A stretch of DNA of 64,000 nucleotides from assembly GCA_944386225.1 (NCBI GenBank), contig CALXAH010000005.1, positions 1 through 64,000 on the forward strand, given 5' to 3'. Shown here in pieces: positions 8,464 to 17,096 of this stretch. Numbering within the stretch: the stretch's first letter is position 1; each line of letters starts with the position of its first letter. The notes under the pieces were generated by a model. That model was not told where the DNA came from. It searched no databases and was given only the letters and a program-made list of their open reading frames with translations. The translations under genes were made by a program, and so were the position numbers. This DNA comes from an uncultured Gemmiger sp. (GTDB taxonomy: Bacteria; Bacillota; Clostridia; Oscillospirales; Ruminococcaceae).

Positions 8464-10371
8464 ATGCCGTTTCTTTTATTCTTTCTGCTTGTAATTTCCA
8501 TGCCCCTGGCCCTTTCGGTCCGCACCGGTCGCCGCTTTGCCGAGCTGGCCCCCCTGGTGCTGGGCAGCGCGGCGGTGCTTGCGTATCTGCTGGGCCTTGC
8601 CGGTTTGCTGTTTCTGGCCCCCTGGCTGTTTGGGGCCGGTGCGGCGGCCGGATGGATTTACCTGGCAGTCCGGTTTCTCCTGCGGCCCGGAGAGAGCGGC
8701 AGGGCCGGTTTTGTCCAGCGGCTTTTGCGCCCGGATGCCGTGGCCTTTATCGCCGCGCTGGGGCTGCTCTGGTGGATCTGCCGGGGTCGCTGCTTTGTGG
8801 CCTGGGATGAGTTTTCCCACTGGGGACTGGCGCTCAAAGGGATGCTGCTGGAAAGCAAGCTGCCCTGTCTGACCAGTATCCAGGACGGATTCAAGGAATA
8901 TCCCCCCGCCGCCTCTCTGTTCCAGTATATTCTGCTGAAAGCCTCGGGCCTGGGGCTGCAGGAGGACGCGGCGCTTTTTGCCCAGGGCATTTTTGCGCTG
9001 AGTTTTCTGTTTTACCCGCTTCACCGGCTGGAGGGCAAGCACAGCTGGCAGACATTGCCCGCCGCCGCGCTGGGTCTGTTTTTCCTGCCGCTGGTGCTGT
9101 ATCCGAACTTCTATACCGAAACCACCGCCGACGGGCTGCTGGGTATTTTGTGGGGCTTTCTTCCGCTGGTATGGTTTCTGGGCCGGAAAGGCCGCCTGGA
9201 ACAAGTGTTGCTGGCGGTGGCGGCCGCCCAGCTCTGCCTGACCAAAAGCACCGGCCCGCTGCTGGCGGCACTGGCGCTGGCGGTGATGCTGCTGCCGGTA
9301 AAAAGCGGCGGCATGCGGCTGGCTGCCCGGCTCAAGGCGCTCTGGCCCGCGGCGGCTGCGGCGGTATTCACCGCGGGCAGCTGGGAGCTGCTGCTGGCAC
9401 TGGCACAGGTGCCCCAGCGCTGGAGCCCGCAGGGGCTGACCCTGGAAAATCTTTGGCAGCTTTTTGCGCATCATCAGCCGGGCTGGCGGATTCAGGTTAT
9501 TCTGAGTTACTGGGCCAACCTGGCCGGAGACTGGAACTACGGCGGGCTGCCGTTCCTTTCTTTCCCCTTCCTTGCGTTCTTTTTGATCGGCGGGGCGCTT
9601 ACGGCGCTGGTGTGGAAGCTCTGCGTCAAGGCCGACCGCCCTTCGCTGGCAACCGCCATGGCCGGCATGGGTGCGGCGCTGGCGCTGTATGTGCTGTTTG
9701 TGCTGGCGGGGTATCTGTTCTGGTTTACCGAAGAAGAGGCGCTGATTCTGGCCTCCCTGTCCCGGTATCTGAACGCGGGCGTCCTGGCCTGCCTGCTGGT
9801 ACTGGCCGGATATGGCCTGCCCGCGCTGAGCCGGCTGCAGCTTCGCGGCGTGGTGACCGGCACGGCGGCAACGGCGCTGCTTTGGGTGTTGCTGACCAGC
9901 CCTGACCCCTGGAGCGTTGTAAGCAAAATCCTGCAGGCACCTGCCGAGGCCGCCATTACCGTGGAGACGGTCGCCCCCTATCGGGAGGCCGCTGACCGGC
10001 TGCGTGCCCTGCCCGCGGACGAGGACGGGCGTCTGCCCGTTTACCTGATCGCCCAGAGTGACGCCGGGCTGGCTCAGCTGCGGCTGAACTATGAGCTGGC
10101 CCCGCTCTATCTGGACGGCCACGCCACCAGCATCGGCACCCCTTACGGAGACGGGGATCTCTGGACGCTGGACTGCACCGCCGAAGAATGGGCCGAAGCG
10201 CTGGCCAAATCCTATCAATATGTATATCTGTATAAGGTAGACAGCCAGTTTGCCGCCGAATTTCTTTCCTTGTTCGACGGAGACGCCAGTATTGTAAACG
10301 GCAATCTGCTGCAGGTGGAGAACACCGACGCGGGGGTACATCTGGAGGTGATCTCCACCGCGGCGGGCTGA
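8464..10371 (+). CDS. Polytopic membrane protein, GT-C glycosyltransferase-like
   Basis: A 635-residue protein with about a dozen hydrophobic helices and a soluble C-terminal tail of about 130 residues. An early extracytoplasmic loop carries WDEFSHWGLALKGM (about residues 116-129); an acidic pair in that position is the hallmark of GT-C enzymes that use polyprenyl-phosphate sugars. I do not recognise a specific family member. A role in transferring sugars onto a cell-surface glycan or protein is a reasonable guess only. It stands alone between the RND promoter and the ilv leader. AAGGAG lies eight bases before the ATG. A weak TTCACA...TATATA promoter is possible at 8394-8421. Confidence 0.8.
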   Translation: MPFLLFFLLVISMPLALSVRTGRRFAELAPLVLGSAAVLAYLLGLAGLLFLAPWLFGAGAAAGWIYLAVRFLLRPGESGRAGFVQRLLRPDAVAFIAALGLLWWICRGRCFVAWDEFSHWGLALKGMLLESKLPCLTSIQDGFKEYPPAASLFQYILLKASGLGLQEDAALFAQGIFALSFLFYPLHRLEGKHSWQTLPAAALGLFFLPLVLYPNFYTETTADGLLGILWGFLPLVWFLGRKGRLEQVLLAVAAAQLCLTKSTGPLLAALALAVMLLPVKSGGMRLAARLKALWPAAAAAVFTAGSWELLLALAQVPQRWSPQGLTLENLWQLFAHHQPGWRIQVILSYWANLAGDWNYGGLPFLSFPFLAFFLIGGALTALVWKLCVKADRPSLATAMAGMGAALALYVLFVLAGYLFWFTEEEALILASLSRYLNAGVLACLLVLAGYGLPALSRLQLRGVVTGTAATALLWVLLTSPDPWSVVSKILQAPAEAAITVETVAPYREAADRLRALPADEDGRLPVYLIAQSDAGLAQLRLNYELAPLYLDGHATSIGTPYGDGDLWTLDCTAEEWAEALAKSYQYVYLYKVDSQFAAEFLSLFDGDASIVNGNLLQVENTDAGVHLEVISTAAG

Positions 10372-10396
10372 CACAAAAAAATCGCAAAATGCGCTC

Positions 10397-10425
10397 TTGA
10401 CTTCTCCACCGGAGTTTAGTATAAT
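10397..10425 (+). promoter_or_regulatory. Promoter of the ilv operon
   Basis: TTGACT (10397-10402), a 17-base spacer and a consensus TATAAT (10420-10425) stand immediately before the T-box leader. Transcription should start near 10432. Confidence 0.9.
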
Positions 10426-10429
10426 AAAG

Positions 10430-10727
10430 CAAATTATTTTTCAACTCAACACAAACGCGATGAAGGGAACAAGTAACGCCTGCCCACGGCCTCGAGAGAA
10501 CTGCCGGTTGGTGCAAGGCAGCAGGCACAGCAGCGCGCGAAGTCATCCCGGAGCGGCCAACCGAACAGCCGGATTTCCGGCCCAGTAGGCCTGGACGGAG
10601 CACCCGTTACCGTGCAAGGGCCCACCGGCCCGCTGAGCGGCCGCCTTTTGTGGCGGCAATGAGAGTGGTACCGCAGAGCGCTTTCGCAGCCTTTGTCTCT
10701 TAACAGGGACAAGGGCTGCGTTTTTTT
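10430..10727 (+). promoter_or_regulatory. T-box leader (tRNA-sensing riboswitch) upstream of ilvB
   Basis: The leader has the ordered landmarks of a T-box: GATGAAGGGAACAAGTAACG (10459-10478) at the base of stem I, AGAGAA (10495-10500), a distal hairpin with GGTTGGTG, a specifier region, the T-box sequence AGAGTGGTACCGC (10662-10674) and a terminator. The antiterminator bulge reads UGGU, complementary to an ACCA tRNA end. In the specifier region GAA (10539-10541) is followed by GUC (10542-10544, Val) and then AUC (10545-10547, Ile). Alignment to the usual GAA-codon-A pattern favours GUC, but AUC one register on is possible. Uncharged tRNA should favour read-through into ilvBNCD. Confidence 0.93.
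10685..10727 (+). terminator. Regulated terminator of the T-box
   Basis: CGCAGCCTTTGTC pairs with GACAAGGGCTGCG across a short loop, followed by seven T. It is the competing terminator of the T-box leader. Confidence 0.9.
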
Positions 10728-10801
10728 ATCCGGCGGTGCCTTCCGCGGCGGACGCGGCAGGGTTTTGGCGAGGGAGAAAGCGAGAAAGTGAGGGAACGAG
10801 C

Positions 10802-12466
10802 ATGAAACTATCCGGCGCAGACATCTTTGTGCAGGTGCTGCTGGAGCAGGGTGTGGATACCCTGTTCGGCTATCCGGGCGGCGCGGTGCTGAATCTGTAC
10901 GACGCGCTGTACAAGGCCAGCGACAAGATCACCCACATCATGACCGCCCACGAACAGGGCGCGGCCCATGCGGCTGACGGCTATGCCCGGGCCACCGGGC
11001 GCACCGGCGTGGTGCTGGCCACCAGCGGCCCCGGCGCCACCAACCTGGTCACCGGCATCGCCACCGCCTATATGGACAGCATCCCCATGGTGGCCATTAC
11101 CGGCAACGTGGGCAACAGCCTGATCGGCAAGGACAGCTTCCAGGAGGTGTACATCACCGGCATTACCATGCCCATCACCAAGCACAACTTTGTGGTGCGG
11201 CGGGTGGAGGATCTGGCCCACATTCTGCGGGAAGCGTTCCGCATTGCCCAGACCGGCCGCAAGGGCCCGGTGCTGGTGGACATTCCCAAGGACGTGACCG
11301 GCGCCATGACCGAATACACCCCCGCCCCGCCGGTGGAGATCCCGGTACGGCAGGACTACGACCAGGCAGCGGTGCTGCACGCGGCGCAGATCATCAACAG
11401 CGCCCAGCGTCCACTGATCTATTTCGGCGGCGGCGTGCGGTCGGCCGGTGCGGGTGAGGCCCTGCGCCAGCTGGTGCAGAAAGCCCAGATCCCCGCCACC
11501 TACACCCTGATGGCCGCCGGTGTGCTGGATTACGGCGACCCGCTGAATCTGGGCCTGCTGGGCATGCACGGCAGCTACACCACCAACAAGGCCGCCAGCA
11601 AGGCGGACGTGCTGATTGCGGTGGGCACCCGGTTCTCCGACCGGGTGGCGCTGGATCCGGGCACCTTTGCCCAGGAAGCCACCATCATCCAGTTTGACAT
11701 CGACGCCAGCGAGATCGGCAAGAACGTGGAGGTCGACTGCAGCGTGGTGGGCGACGCCAAGGTGGTGCTGGAGGCGCTTCTGCCTCACATCCAGCCCGCG
11801 GTGCATCCGGAATGGATGCGGCAGCTGCAGAGCTGGCAGTCCATCGACTACCGGCCCAAGGATCACACCGACCGGCTGACGCCCCATCAGGTGATCGGGG
11901 CGGCCTGCGAACTGGCCGGGCCGGACGCGGTGTATGTGACCGACGTGGGCCAGCACCAGATGTGGGCCTGCCAGTACATTCGCCACGTAAAGGACCGGGC
12001 GTTCCTGACCAGCGGCGGTCTGGGCACCATGGGCTTCGGCTACGGCGCGGCCCTGGGCGCACAGGCGGCGCTGGGCCGGGATCAGACGGTGGTCATGATG
12101 ACCGGCGACGGCTCCTTCCACATGAACCTGAACGAAGCCTGCACCGCGGTCAGCTACGACCTGCCGGTCATCACCATCATCTTCAACAACCAGGTGCTGG
12201 GCATGGTGCGCCAGTGGCAGACCGCCTTCTACGGCAAGCGGTATTCCAGCACCGATCCCCACCGCAAGACCGATTACGTAAAGCTGGCGGAAGGCTTTGG
12301 CCTGAAGGGTTACCACTGCGAGACGGTGGAGGAATTCCGGGCCGCCTTTGCCGAGGCGCTGGCCTCCAAAAAGCCCGCCTGGATCGAATGCCGCATCGAC
12401 AAGGACGAAAAGGTGCTGCCCATGATCCCCGCCGCGGGCAATGTGGACGACATCATGATGTCTTAA
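10802..12466 (+). CDS. ilvB: Acetolactate synthase large (catalytic) subunit
   Basis: A 554-residue thiamin-diphosphate enzyme that condenses two pyruvates, or pyruvate and 2-ketobutyrate, in the first common step of valine/leucine/isoleucine synthesis. The catalytic glutamate sits in HEQGAAHAADGYAR (Glu51). The ThDP/Mg2+ motif begins GDGSFHMNLNE near residue 435, followed by the N-N-Q-V-L-G-M-V-R-Q-W segment. The start at 10802 follows GAGGGAACGAGC; an in-frame extension upstream would enter the T-box terminator region and is not credible. It is the first gene of ilvBNCD, under T-box control, with ilvN starting 19 bases after its stop. Confidence 0.97.
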   Translation: MKLSGADIFVQVLLEQGVDTLFGYPGGAVLNLYDALYKASDKITHIMTAHEQGAAHAADGYARATGRTGVVLATSGPGATNLVTGIATAYMDSIPMVAITGNVGNSLIGKDSFQEVYITGITMPITKHNFVVRRVEDLAHILREAFRIAQTGRKGPVLVDIPKDVTGAMTEYTPAPPVEIPVRQDYDQAAVLHAAQIINSAQRPLIYFGGGVRSAGAGEALRQLVQKAQIPATYTLMAAGVLDYGDPLNLGLLGMHGSYTTNKAASKADVLIAVGTRFSDRVALDPGTFAQEATIIQFDIDASEIGKNVEVDCSVVGDAKVVLEALLPHIQPAVHPEWMRQLQSWQSIDYRPKDHTDRLTPHQVIGAACELAGPDAVYVTDVGQHQMWACQYIRHVKDRAFLTSGGLGTMGFGYGAALGAQAALGRDQTVVMMTGDGSFHMNLNEACTAVSYDLPVITIIFNNQVLGMVRQWQTAFYGKRYSSTDPHRKTDYVKLAEGFGLKGYHCETVEEFRAAFAEALASKKPAWIECRIDKDEKVLPMIPAAGNVDDIMMS

Positions 12467-12485
12467 CGAGAGGGGGCGCAGCGAT

Positions 12486-12983
12486 ATGAACAAACAAGTC
12501 ATCAGCGTGCTGGTGGACAACCATTCGGGCGTGCTGACCCGTATCTCCAGCCTGTTCGGGCGGCGGGGCTTCAACATCGACAGCCTGACCGTGTCCGCCA
12601 CCAATGACCCGTCGGTCAGCCGCATCACCATCGTGGTGCACGACGACGCCAAGGTGCTGCAGCAGATCGTGCTGCAGACCGCCCGCCTGGAGGAAACCCG
12701 CCACATCTTTGTGCTGGATCCGGCGGTGAGCCTGTTCCGGGAACTGCTGCTGCTGAAGGTGGAGGCCACCCAGGCCAACCGCAGCGAGCTGCGGGAGATC
12801 GGCAGCATCTACAAGGCCAAGATCATCGACCTGTCCCCGGAGAGCCTGGTATTCGAGCTGACCGGCGAGCCGGACAAGATCGACGCGTTCCTCAAGATGA
12901 TGGAGGGCTTTACCATTCTGGAGATGTGCCGCACCGGCATCACCGCCCTGGAACGGGGCGGCGCCAGCGAGCATCTGCTGTAA
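12486..12983 (+). CDS. ilvN: Acetolactate synthase small (regulatory) subunit
   Basis: A 165-residue protein with an N-terminal ACT domain (ISVLVDNHSGVLTRISSLF, then RRGFNIDSL) and the C-terminal ALS_ss_C domain. This subunit binds the IlvB dimer, raises its activity and confers feedback inhibition, normally by valine. The Gly/Asn positions of the ACT ligand pocket (GVLTRI, FNIDS) are present, so feedback control is plausible. It lies between ilvB and ilvC in the same direction. The following 114-base gap contains small hairpins (for example 13000-13014) but no clear terminator. Confidence 0.97.
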   Translation: MNKQVISVLVDNHSGVLTRISSLFGRRGFNIDSLTVSATNDPSVSRITIVVHDDAKVLQQIVLQTARLEETRHIFVLDPAVSLFRELLLLKVEATQANRSELREIGSIYKAKIIDLSPESLVFELTGEPDKIDAFLKMMEGFTILEMCRTGITALERGGASEHLL

Positions 12984-13097
12984 CCATTCCGGATCCCTAT
13001 CCCCGCCAAACGGGGACCGAGATAGACGCCGGCCCGGGTGGGGCTGGCCTGACCGCAACCAATTCTGAAACTGAATCCAATCAAAGGAGTGTTTATC

Positions 13098-14108
13098 ATG
13101 ATCAAGAAGTACTATGACACCGACTGCAATCTGGGCCTGCTGGACGGCAAGACCGTAGCCGTGATCGGCTTCGGCAGCCAGGGCCACGCCCATGCCATGA
13201 ACCTGGCCGAGAGCGGCGTCAACGTGGTGGTCGGCCTGCGCAAGGGCAGCGGCCACTGGGAGAAGGCCAGCCGCTTTGCCGATACCCGCCCCAACTTCAA
13301 GGTAATGGAGATTGAGGACGCGGCCAAGGCCGGCGACGTGGTGATGATGCTGGTGCCCGACGAACTGGCCGCCGACATCTACAACACCCAGGTTGCCCCC
13401 CACATGAAGGAAGGCGACGTGCTCTGCTGGGCCCACGGCTTCAACATCCACTTCAACCTGGTCAAGCCCGCCGCCAACCTGGACGTGATCATGATCGCCC
13501 CCAAGGGCCCCGGCCACACCGTGCGCAGCCAGTACCTGGAGGGCAAGGGCGTGCCCAGCCTGATCGCCGTGGCCCAGGACTACAGCGGCCGCGCCAAGGA
13601 TTACGCCCTGGCCTATGCCTGCGGCATCGGCGCGGGCCGTGCCGGCATCCTGGAGACCAGCTTCCGTGAGGAGACCGAGACCGACCTGTTCGGCGAGCAG
13701 GCGGTTCTGTGCGGCGGCGTGTGCGAACTGATGCACGCCGGCTTCGACACCCTGGTGGCCGCCGGCTACGAGCCCGAGATGGCCTACTTTGAGTGCATCC
13801 ACGAGATGAAGCTGATCGTTGACCTGATCAACGAGGGCGGCTTCGGCAAGATGCGGTACTCCATCTCCAACACCGCCGAGTACGGCGACTACCGCACCGG
13901 CAAGCGCCTGATCACCGAGGCTACCCGTGCCGAGATGCGTCAGGTTCTGACCGAAATCCAGGACGGCACCTTTGCCAGCGAGTTCATGCAGGAGATGAGC
14001 AGCGGCCGCCGCGCCAAGTTCCTGGCTACCCGCCGCCTGCAGGCCGAGCATCCGGTGGAGAAGGTGGGCGCCGAGCTGCGCCAGATGATGAGCTGGCTCA
14101 AGAAATAA
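13098..14108 (+). CDS. ilvC: Ketol-acid reductoisomerase (class I)
   Basis: A 336-residue NADPH-type, short-form KARI: rearrangement and reduction of acetolactate or acetohydroxybutyrate to the dihydroxy acid. The Rossmann motif [13 protein letters not shown] is near residue 20, followed by the cofactor-specificity loop GLRKGSGHW. The Mg-binding region includes [14 protein letters not shown], and the substrate region the E-x-x-H-E-M-K segment. The start at 13098 has AAAGGAG nine bases upstream; the overlapping GTG at 13089 would place the start inside that site. A GC-rich hairpin (about 14127-14155) separates it from ilvD. Confidence 0.97.
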   Translation: MIKKYYDTDCNLGLLDGKTVAVIGFGSQGHAHAMNLAESGVNVVVGLRKGSGHWEKASRFADTRPNFKVMEIEDAAKAGDVVMMLVPDELAADIYNTQVAPHMKEGDVLCWAHGFNIHFNLVKPAANLDVIMIAPKGPGHTVRSQYLEGKGVPSLIAVAQDYSGRAKDYALAYACGIGAGRAGILETSFREETETDLFGEQAVLCGGVCELMHAGFDTLVAAGYEPEMAYFECIHEMKLIVDLINEGGFGKMRYSISNTAEYGDYRTGKRLITEATRAEMRQVLTEIQDGTFASEFMQEMSSGRRAKFLATRRLQAEHPVEKVGAELRQMMSWLKK

Positions 14109-14174
14109 CCACCCAGCGCAACTACAGCGGGGCCGGATGCGGGATGCGTCCGGCCCCGAAATAAAAGGAGAGCG

Positions 14175-15839
14175 ATGACAATGCGCAGCGACAACGTTAC
14201 CAAAGGGCCCGAGCGCGCGCCCAACCGCAGCCTGTTCTACGCCATGGGCTTTACCCAGGAGGAACTGGAGCGGCCGCTGATCGGCGTGATCAGCGCCCAC
14301 AGCGAGATCGTGCCCGGCCATATTCACCTGGACAAGATTGCCGACGCGGTCAAGGCCGGCGTGCGGATGGCGGGCGGTACCCCCATCCTGATCCCCGCCA
14401 TCGGCGTGTGCGACGGCATCGCCATGGGCCATATCGGCATGAAATACAGCCTGGCCAGCCGCGAACTGATCGCGGACAGCGTGGAAACCATGACCATGGC
14501 CCACCAGCTGGACGGCCTGGTGCTGGTGCCCAACTGCGACAAGATCGTGCCCGGCATGCTGATGGGCGCCCTGCGGCTGAACGTGCCCACCGTGGTGTGC
14601 AGCGGCGGCCCCATGCTGGCCGGCAGCTACGACGGGCAGGAGGTAAGCCTGTCCAAGATGTTTGAGGCGGTGGGCGCCTATAAAGCGGGCATCATCGACG
14701 AGGCCAAGCTGGACGAGTGCGAGCACGGCTGCTGCCCCGGCTGCGGCAGCTGCAGCGGCATGTACACCGCCAACAGCATGAACTGCCTGTGTGAGGCGGT
14801 GGGTATCGCCCTGCCCGGCAACGGCACCATTCCGGCGGTGCACGCCGGCCGTGTGGCCCTGGCCAAGAAGGCCGGTATGGCCATTATGGAACTGGTGCGC
14901 CGGGACATCAAGGCCCGGGATATCGTGAACGAGAAGTCCCTGCGCAACGCCCTGGCCTGCGATATGGCGCTGGGCTGCTCCAGCAACAGCGTGCTGCATC
15001 TGCTGGCCATCGCCAAGGAGGCGGGCGTGGATCTGGATCTGGCCATGTTCAACGAGATGAGCGCCAAGGTGCCCAACCTGTGCCACCTGGCCCCGGCCGG
15101 CCCCACCCACATGCCCGATCTGTGGGCGGCGGGCGGCATCCCCGCCGTGCAGGCCGAGCTTGCCAAGAAGGGCCTGCTGGACCTGAGCCTGCTGACCGCT
15201 ACCGGCAAGACCCTGGGCGAGAACATCCAGGGCGCTTACATCAAGGACACCCGCGCCATCCGGCCCATTGACGATCCGTACAGCCCCACCGGCGGCATCC
15301 AGATCCTGTGGGGCAACCTGGCACCCCAGGGCTGCGTGGTCAAACGCAGCGCCGTGGCGCCGGAGATGCTCTGCCACACCGGCCCCGCCCGGGTGTTCAA
15401 CAGCGAGGAAGAGGCCATTGCCAGCATCTACGCGGGCAAGATCGTGGACGGCGACGTGGTGGTGATCCGGTACGAAGGCCCCCGCGGCGGCCCGGGCATG
15501 CGGGAGATGCTGAACCCCACCAGCGCGCTGGCGGGCATGAAGCTGGACAAGACGGTGGCCCTGATCACCGACGGTCGGTTCTCGGGTGCTTCCCGCGGTG
15601 CGTCCATCGGCCATGTGGCCCCGGAAGCGGCCAGCGGCGGCCCCATCGGCCTGGTGCAGGAGGGTGACTCCATCACCATCGACATCCCGAACGCCTCCAT
15701 CACCCTGAACGTGAGCGACGAGGAACTGGCCGCCCGCAAGGCAGCCTACGTGGCCCCGGAACCCAACGTAAAATCCGGCTGGCTGGCCCGGTACGCCAAG
15801 CTGGTCAGCGGCGCCAACCAGGGCGCGGTCATGCCCTGA
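14175..15839 (+). CDS. ilvD: Dihydroxy-acid dehydratase
   Basis: A 554-residue Fe-S dehydratase that converts dihydroxy acids to 2-keto acids, the third step of valine/isoleucine synthesis. Cluster cysteines are visible in VPNCDK (about Cys121) and in the [20 protein letters not shown] block (about 186-205). The Mg-binding lysine region GHIHL-D-K and the C-terminal GRFSGASRG are also present. Two starts are possible, ATG at 14175 and ATG at 14181, spaced four and ten bases from GGAG; the first is used here. It is the last gene of ilvBNCD and is followed by a strong terminator. ilvE, ilvA and leu genes are not in the window. Confidence 0.97.
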   Translation: MTMRSDNVTKGPERAPNRSLFYAMGFTQEELERPLIGVISAHSEIVPGHIHLDKIADAVKAGVRMAGGTPILIPAIGVCDGIAMGHIGMKYSLASRELIADSVETMTMAHQLDGLVLVPNCDKIVPGMLMGALRLNVPTVVCSGGPMLAGSYDGQEVSLSKMFEAVGAYKAGIIDEAKLDECEHGCCPGCGSCSGMYTANSMNCLCEAVGIALPGNGTIPAVHAGRVALAKKAGMAIMELVRRDIKARDIVNEKSLRNALACDMALGCSSNSVLHLLAIAKEAGVDLDLAMFNEMSAKVPNLCHLAPAGPTHMPDLWAAGGIPAVQAELAKKGLLDLSLLTATGKTLGENIQGAYIKDTRAIRPIDDPYSPTGGIQILWGNLAPQGCVVKRSAVAPEMLCHTGPARVFNSEEEAIASIYAGKIVDGDVVVIRYEGPRGGPGMREMLNPTSALAGMKLDKTVALITDGRFSGASRGASIGHVAPEAASGGPIGLVQEGDSITIDIPNASITLNVSDEELAARKAAYVAPEPNVKSGWLARYAKLVSGANQGAVMP

Positions 15840-15857
15840 TTGTCCTGTATACAAAAA

Positions 15858-15900
15858 GCAACGCCCCGGAACAATGCGTTCCGGGGCGTTGCTTTTCTTT
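15858..15900. terminator. Strong terminator after ilvD (also faces the TSCPD gene)
   Basis: A 15-bp perfect stem (15858-15872 with 15878-15892), loop AATGC and TTTTCTTT tail end the ilv operon. The A-rich left flank makes it usable on the minus strand for the TSCPD gene. Confidence 0.9.
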
Positions 15901-15907
15901 ACTGTTT

Positions 15908-16174
15908 TCAGCCGTTCTTCTGCTGCTCCAGCGCCGCGCGCAGGGCGTGGGCGATCTGATCCGGGCAGGAGGTGGACTTGCCGCCGCAGGTGATGCCCTC
16001 CATGCGGGCAATGGCGTCCTCGGCCTTCTGGCCCCGCAGCAGCGAGCAGATGCCTTTCAGGTTGCCGTTGCAGCCGCCCACGACCTCCACGGCCTGGATG
16101 GTGCCGTCGTCGTTGAGCTGTACGGTGGTGCTGCGGCTGCAAACGCCGCGGTTCATCTGAGTATAGGTAGTCAT
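15908..16174 (-). CDS. TSCPD-domain small protein (TIGR03905 type)
   Basis: An 88-residue protein with a TSCPD motif near residue 68 and three further cysteines (GVCS, GGCNGN, GICSLL, ITCGGKSTSC). TSCPD domains occur at the C terminus of B12-dependent ribonucleotide reductases and as short stand-alone proteins of this length whose function is unknown; a metal-binding role is suspected from the cysteines. AAAGGAG stands 10 bases before the ATG. It lies 16 bases after the PHP phosphoesterase gene and is probably translated from the same transcript. The family call is confident, the role is not known. Confidence 0.9.
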   Translation of the reverse strand: MTTYTQMNRGVCSRSTTVQLNDDGTIQAVEVVGGCNGNLKGICSLLRGQKAEDAIARMEGITCGGKSTSCPDQIAHALRAALEQQKNG

Positions 16175-16190
16175 AGTTTGTCTCTCCTTT

Positions 16191-17039
16191 TTATTTATGC
16201 TCCTTGCGGGACCGGGCCAGCGCCTCGATCCGCCGGATGGTATCTTCCGAAGTGGTGCCGCTTCCCATGGGGCGCAGGGTACCCGCGTACCGGCCGTGGA
16301 AATCGGTGCCGCCGGTGATCAGCAGCCCGTATTTTTCCGCCAGCCGGTGCAGCTGTGCCCGGTCTTCGGGGGTGTTGCGGGGATGGTCGATCTCCACCCC
16401 GTCGATCCTGCCGGCAGCGGCCAGTTCCGCGGCCAGATCCATGCTGCGGTACACGCTGGGATGGGCCAGCACCGCCACGCCGCCGGCGGCCCGGATGGTA
16501 TCCAGCACGCCGTCCACCGTGTCGTACCGGCAATCGTTGCGGATTGGGCCGTTCTTGCCGAACAGTTCCTGATAACGCGCCCCGTAGATGCCGTCGGCCA
16601 GGCCCGCCTCACACATGGCGTCCATCAGATGCGCCTTGAAGGGCACACCGCTGGCCTGCCAGAGAGGCTCGGCCCAGGCGGGATCGAACCGGGGTTCCTC
16701 CCGGGCCAGATCGGCGGCGTTGCGGCGGCCTGCCTCCACCCGCTCGGCGGCCATATGGTCGCAGTACCCGCGCAGCTGCGGGCAGGCAGTATCCGGCCAG
16801 TAGCACAGGATGTGGGCCCGGCGGCCCCGCACGGTATCCCGGGCGGAAAGCTCCACCGCCGGGATCAGACGCACCCCCGCCTGCTCCGGATGGGCATAGG
16901 CATACTCTGCCGACCGCAGGGTATCGTGATCCGATACCGCCAGCCAGCCAAGCCCTGCCCGGGCCGCCAGCCGGGGTAGCCGCTCAATGGGAGTACTGCC
17001 GTCGGAAAAGGTGGAGTGTGTATGCAGGTCGCCGTTCAT
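16191..17039 (-). CDS. PHP-domain phosphoesterase
   Basis: A 282-residue PHP protein. Metal-binding motifs are DLHTHSTFSDG (residues 4-14), SDHDT (about 37-41), a conserved Glu in PAVELSA, a His in VLAHPSVY and TDFHG near the C terminus. This is the layout of the YciV/RNase AM and 3',5'-nucleoside bisphosphate phosphatase group of phosphoesterases acting on nucleotides or short RNA 5' ends. It follows the aconitase-like gene after a 57-base gap that contains a hairpin, and precedes the TSCPD gene. AAAGGAGAGGCC precedes the ATG. The exact substrate cannot be told from sequence. Confidence 0.9.
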   Translation of the reverse strand: MNGDLHTHSTFSDGSTPIERLPRLAARAGLGWLAVSDHDTLRSAEYAYAHPEQAGVRLIPAVELSARDTVRGRRAHILCYWPDTACPQLRGYCDHMAAERVEAGRRNAADLAREEPRFDPAWAEPLWQASGVPFKAHLMDAMCEAGLADGIYGARYQELFGKNGPIRNDCRYDTVDGVLDTIRAAGGVAVLAHPSVYRSMDLAAELAAAGRIDGVEIDHPRNTPEDRAQLHRLAEKYGLLITGGTDFHGRYAGTLRPMGSGTTSEDTIRRIEALARSRKEHK

Positions 17040-17062
17040 GGCCTCTCCTTTCTGCGCACAAA

Positions 17063-17089
17063 GCGGCTTCGGCCGGGGGCCGAAGCCGC
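17063..17089 (-). terminator. Hairpin between the hydratase and PHP genes
   Basis: A 12-bp perfect stem (17063-17074 with 17078-17089) is followed on the minus strand by TTTGTG. The weak T tract suggests partial termination, so the PHP and TSCPD genes may be read at a lower level from the hydratase promoter. Confidence 0.55.
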
Positions 17090-17096
17090 GGAAAAC

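Noticed and set aside
12453..16142. A very long open frame on the strand opposite ilvB-ilvN-ilvC-ilvD
   Set aside because: It mirrors the GC-rich third positions of real genes, is His/Gly/Gln-rich, has no family features and crosses a T-box-controlled operon with clear homologues on the other strand.
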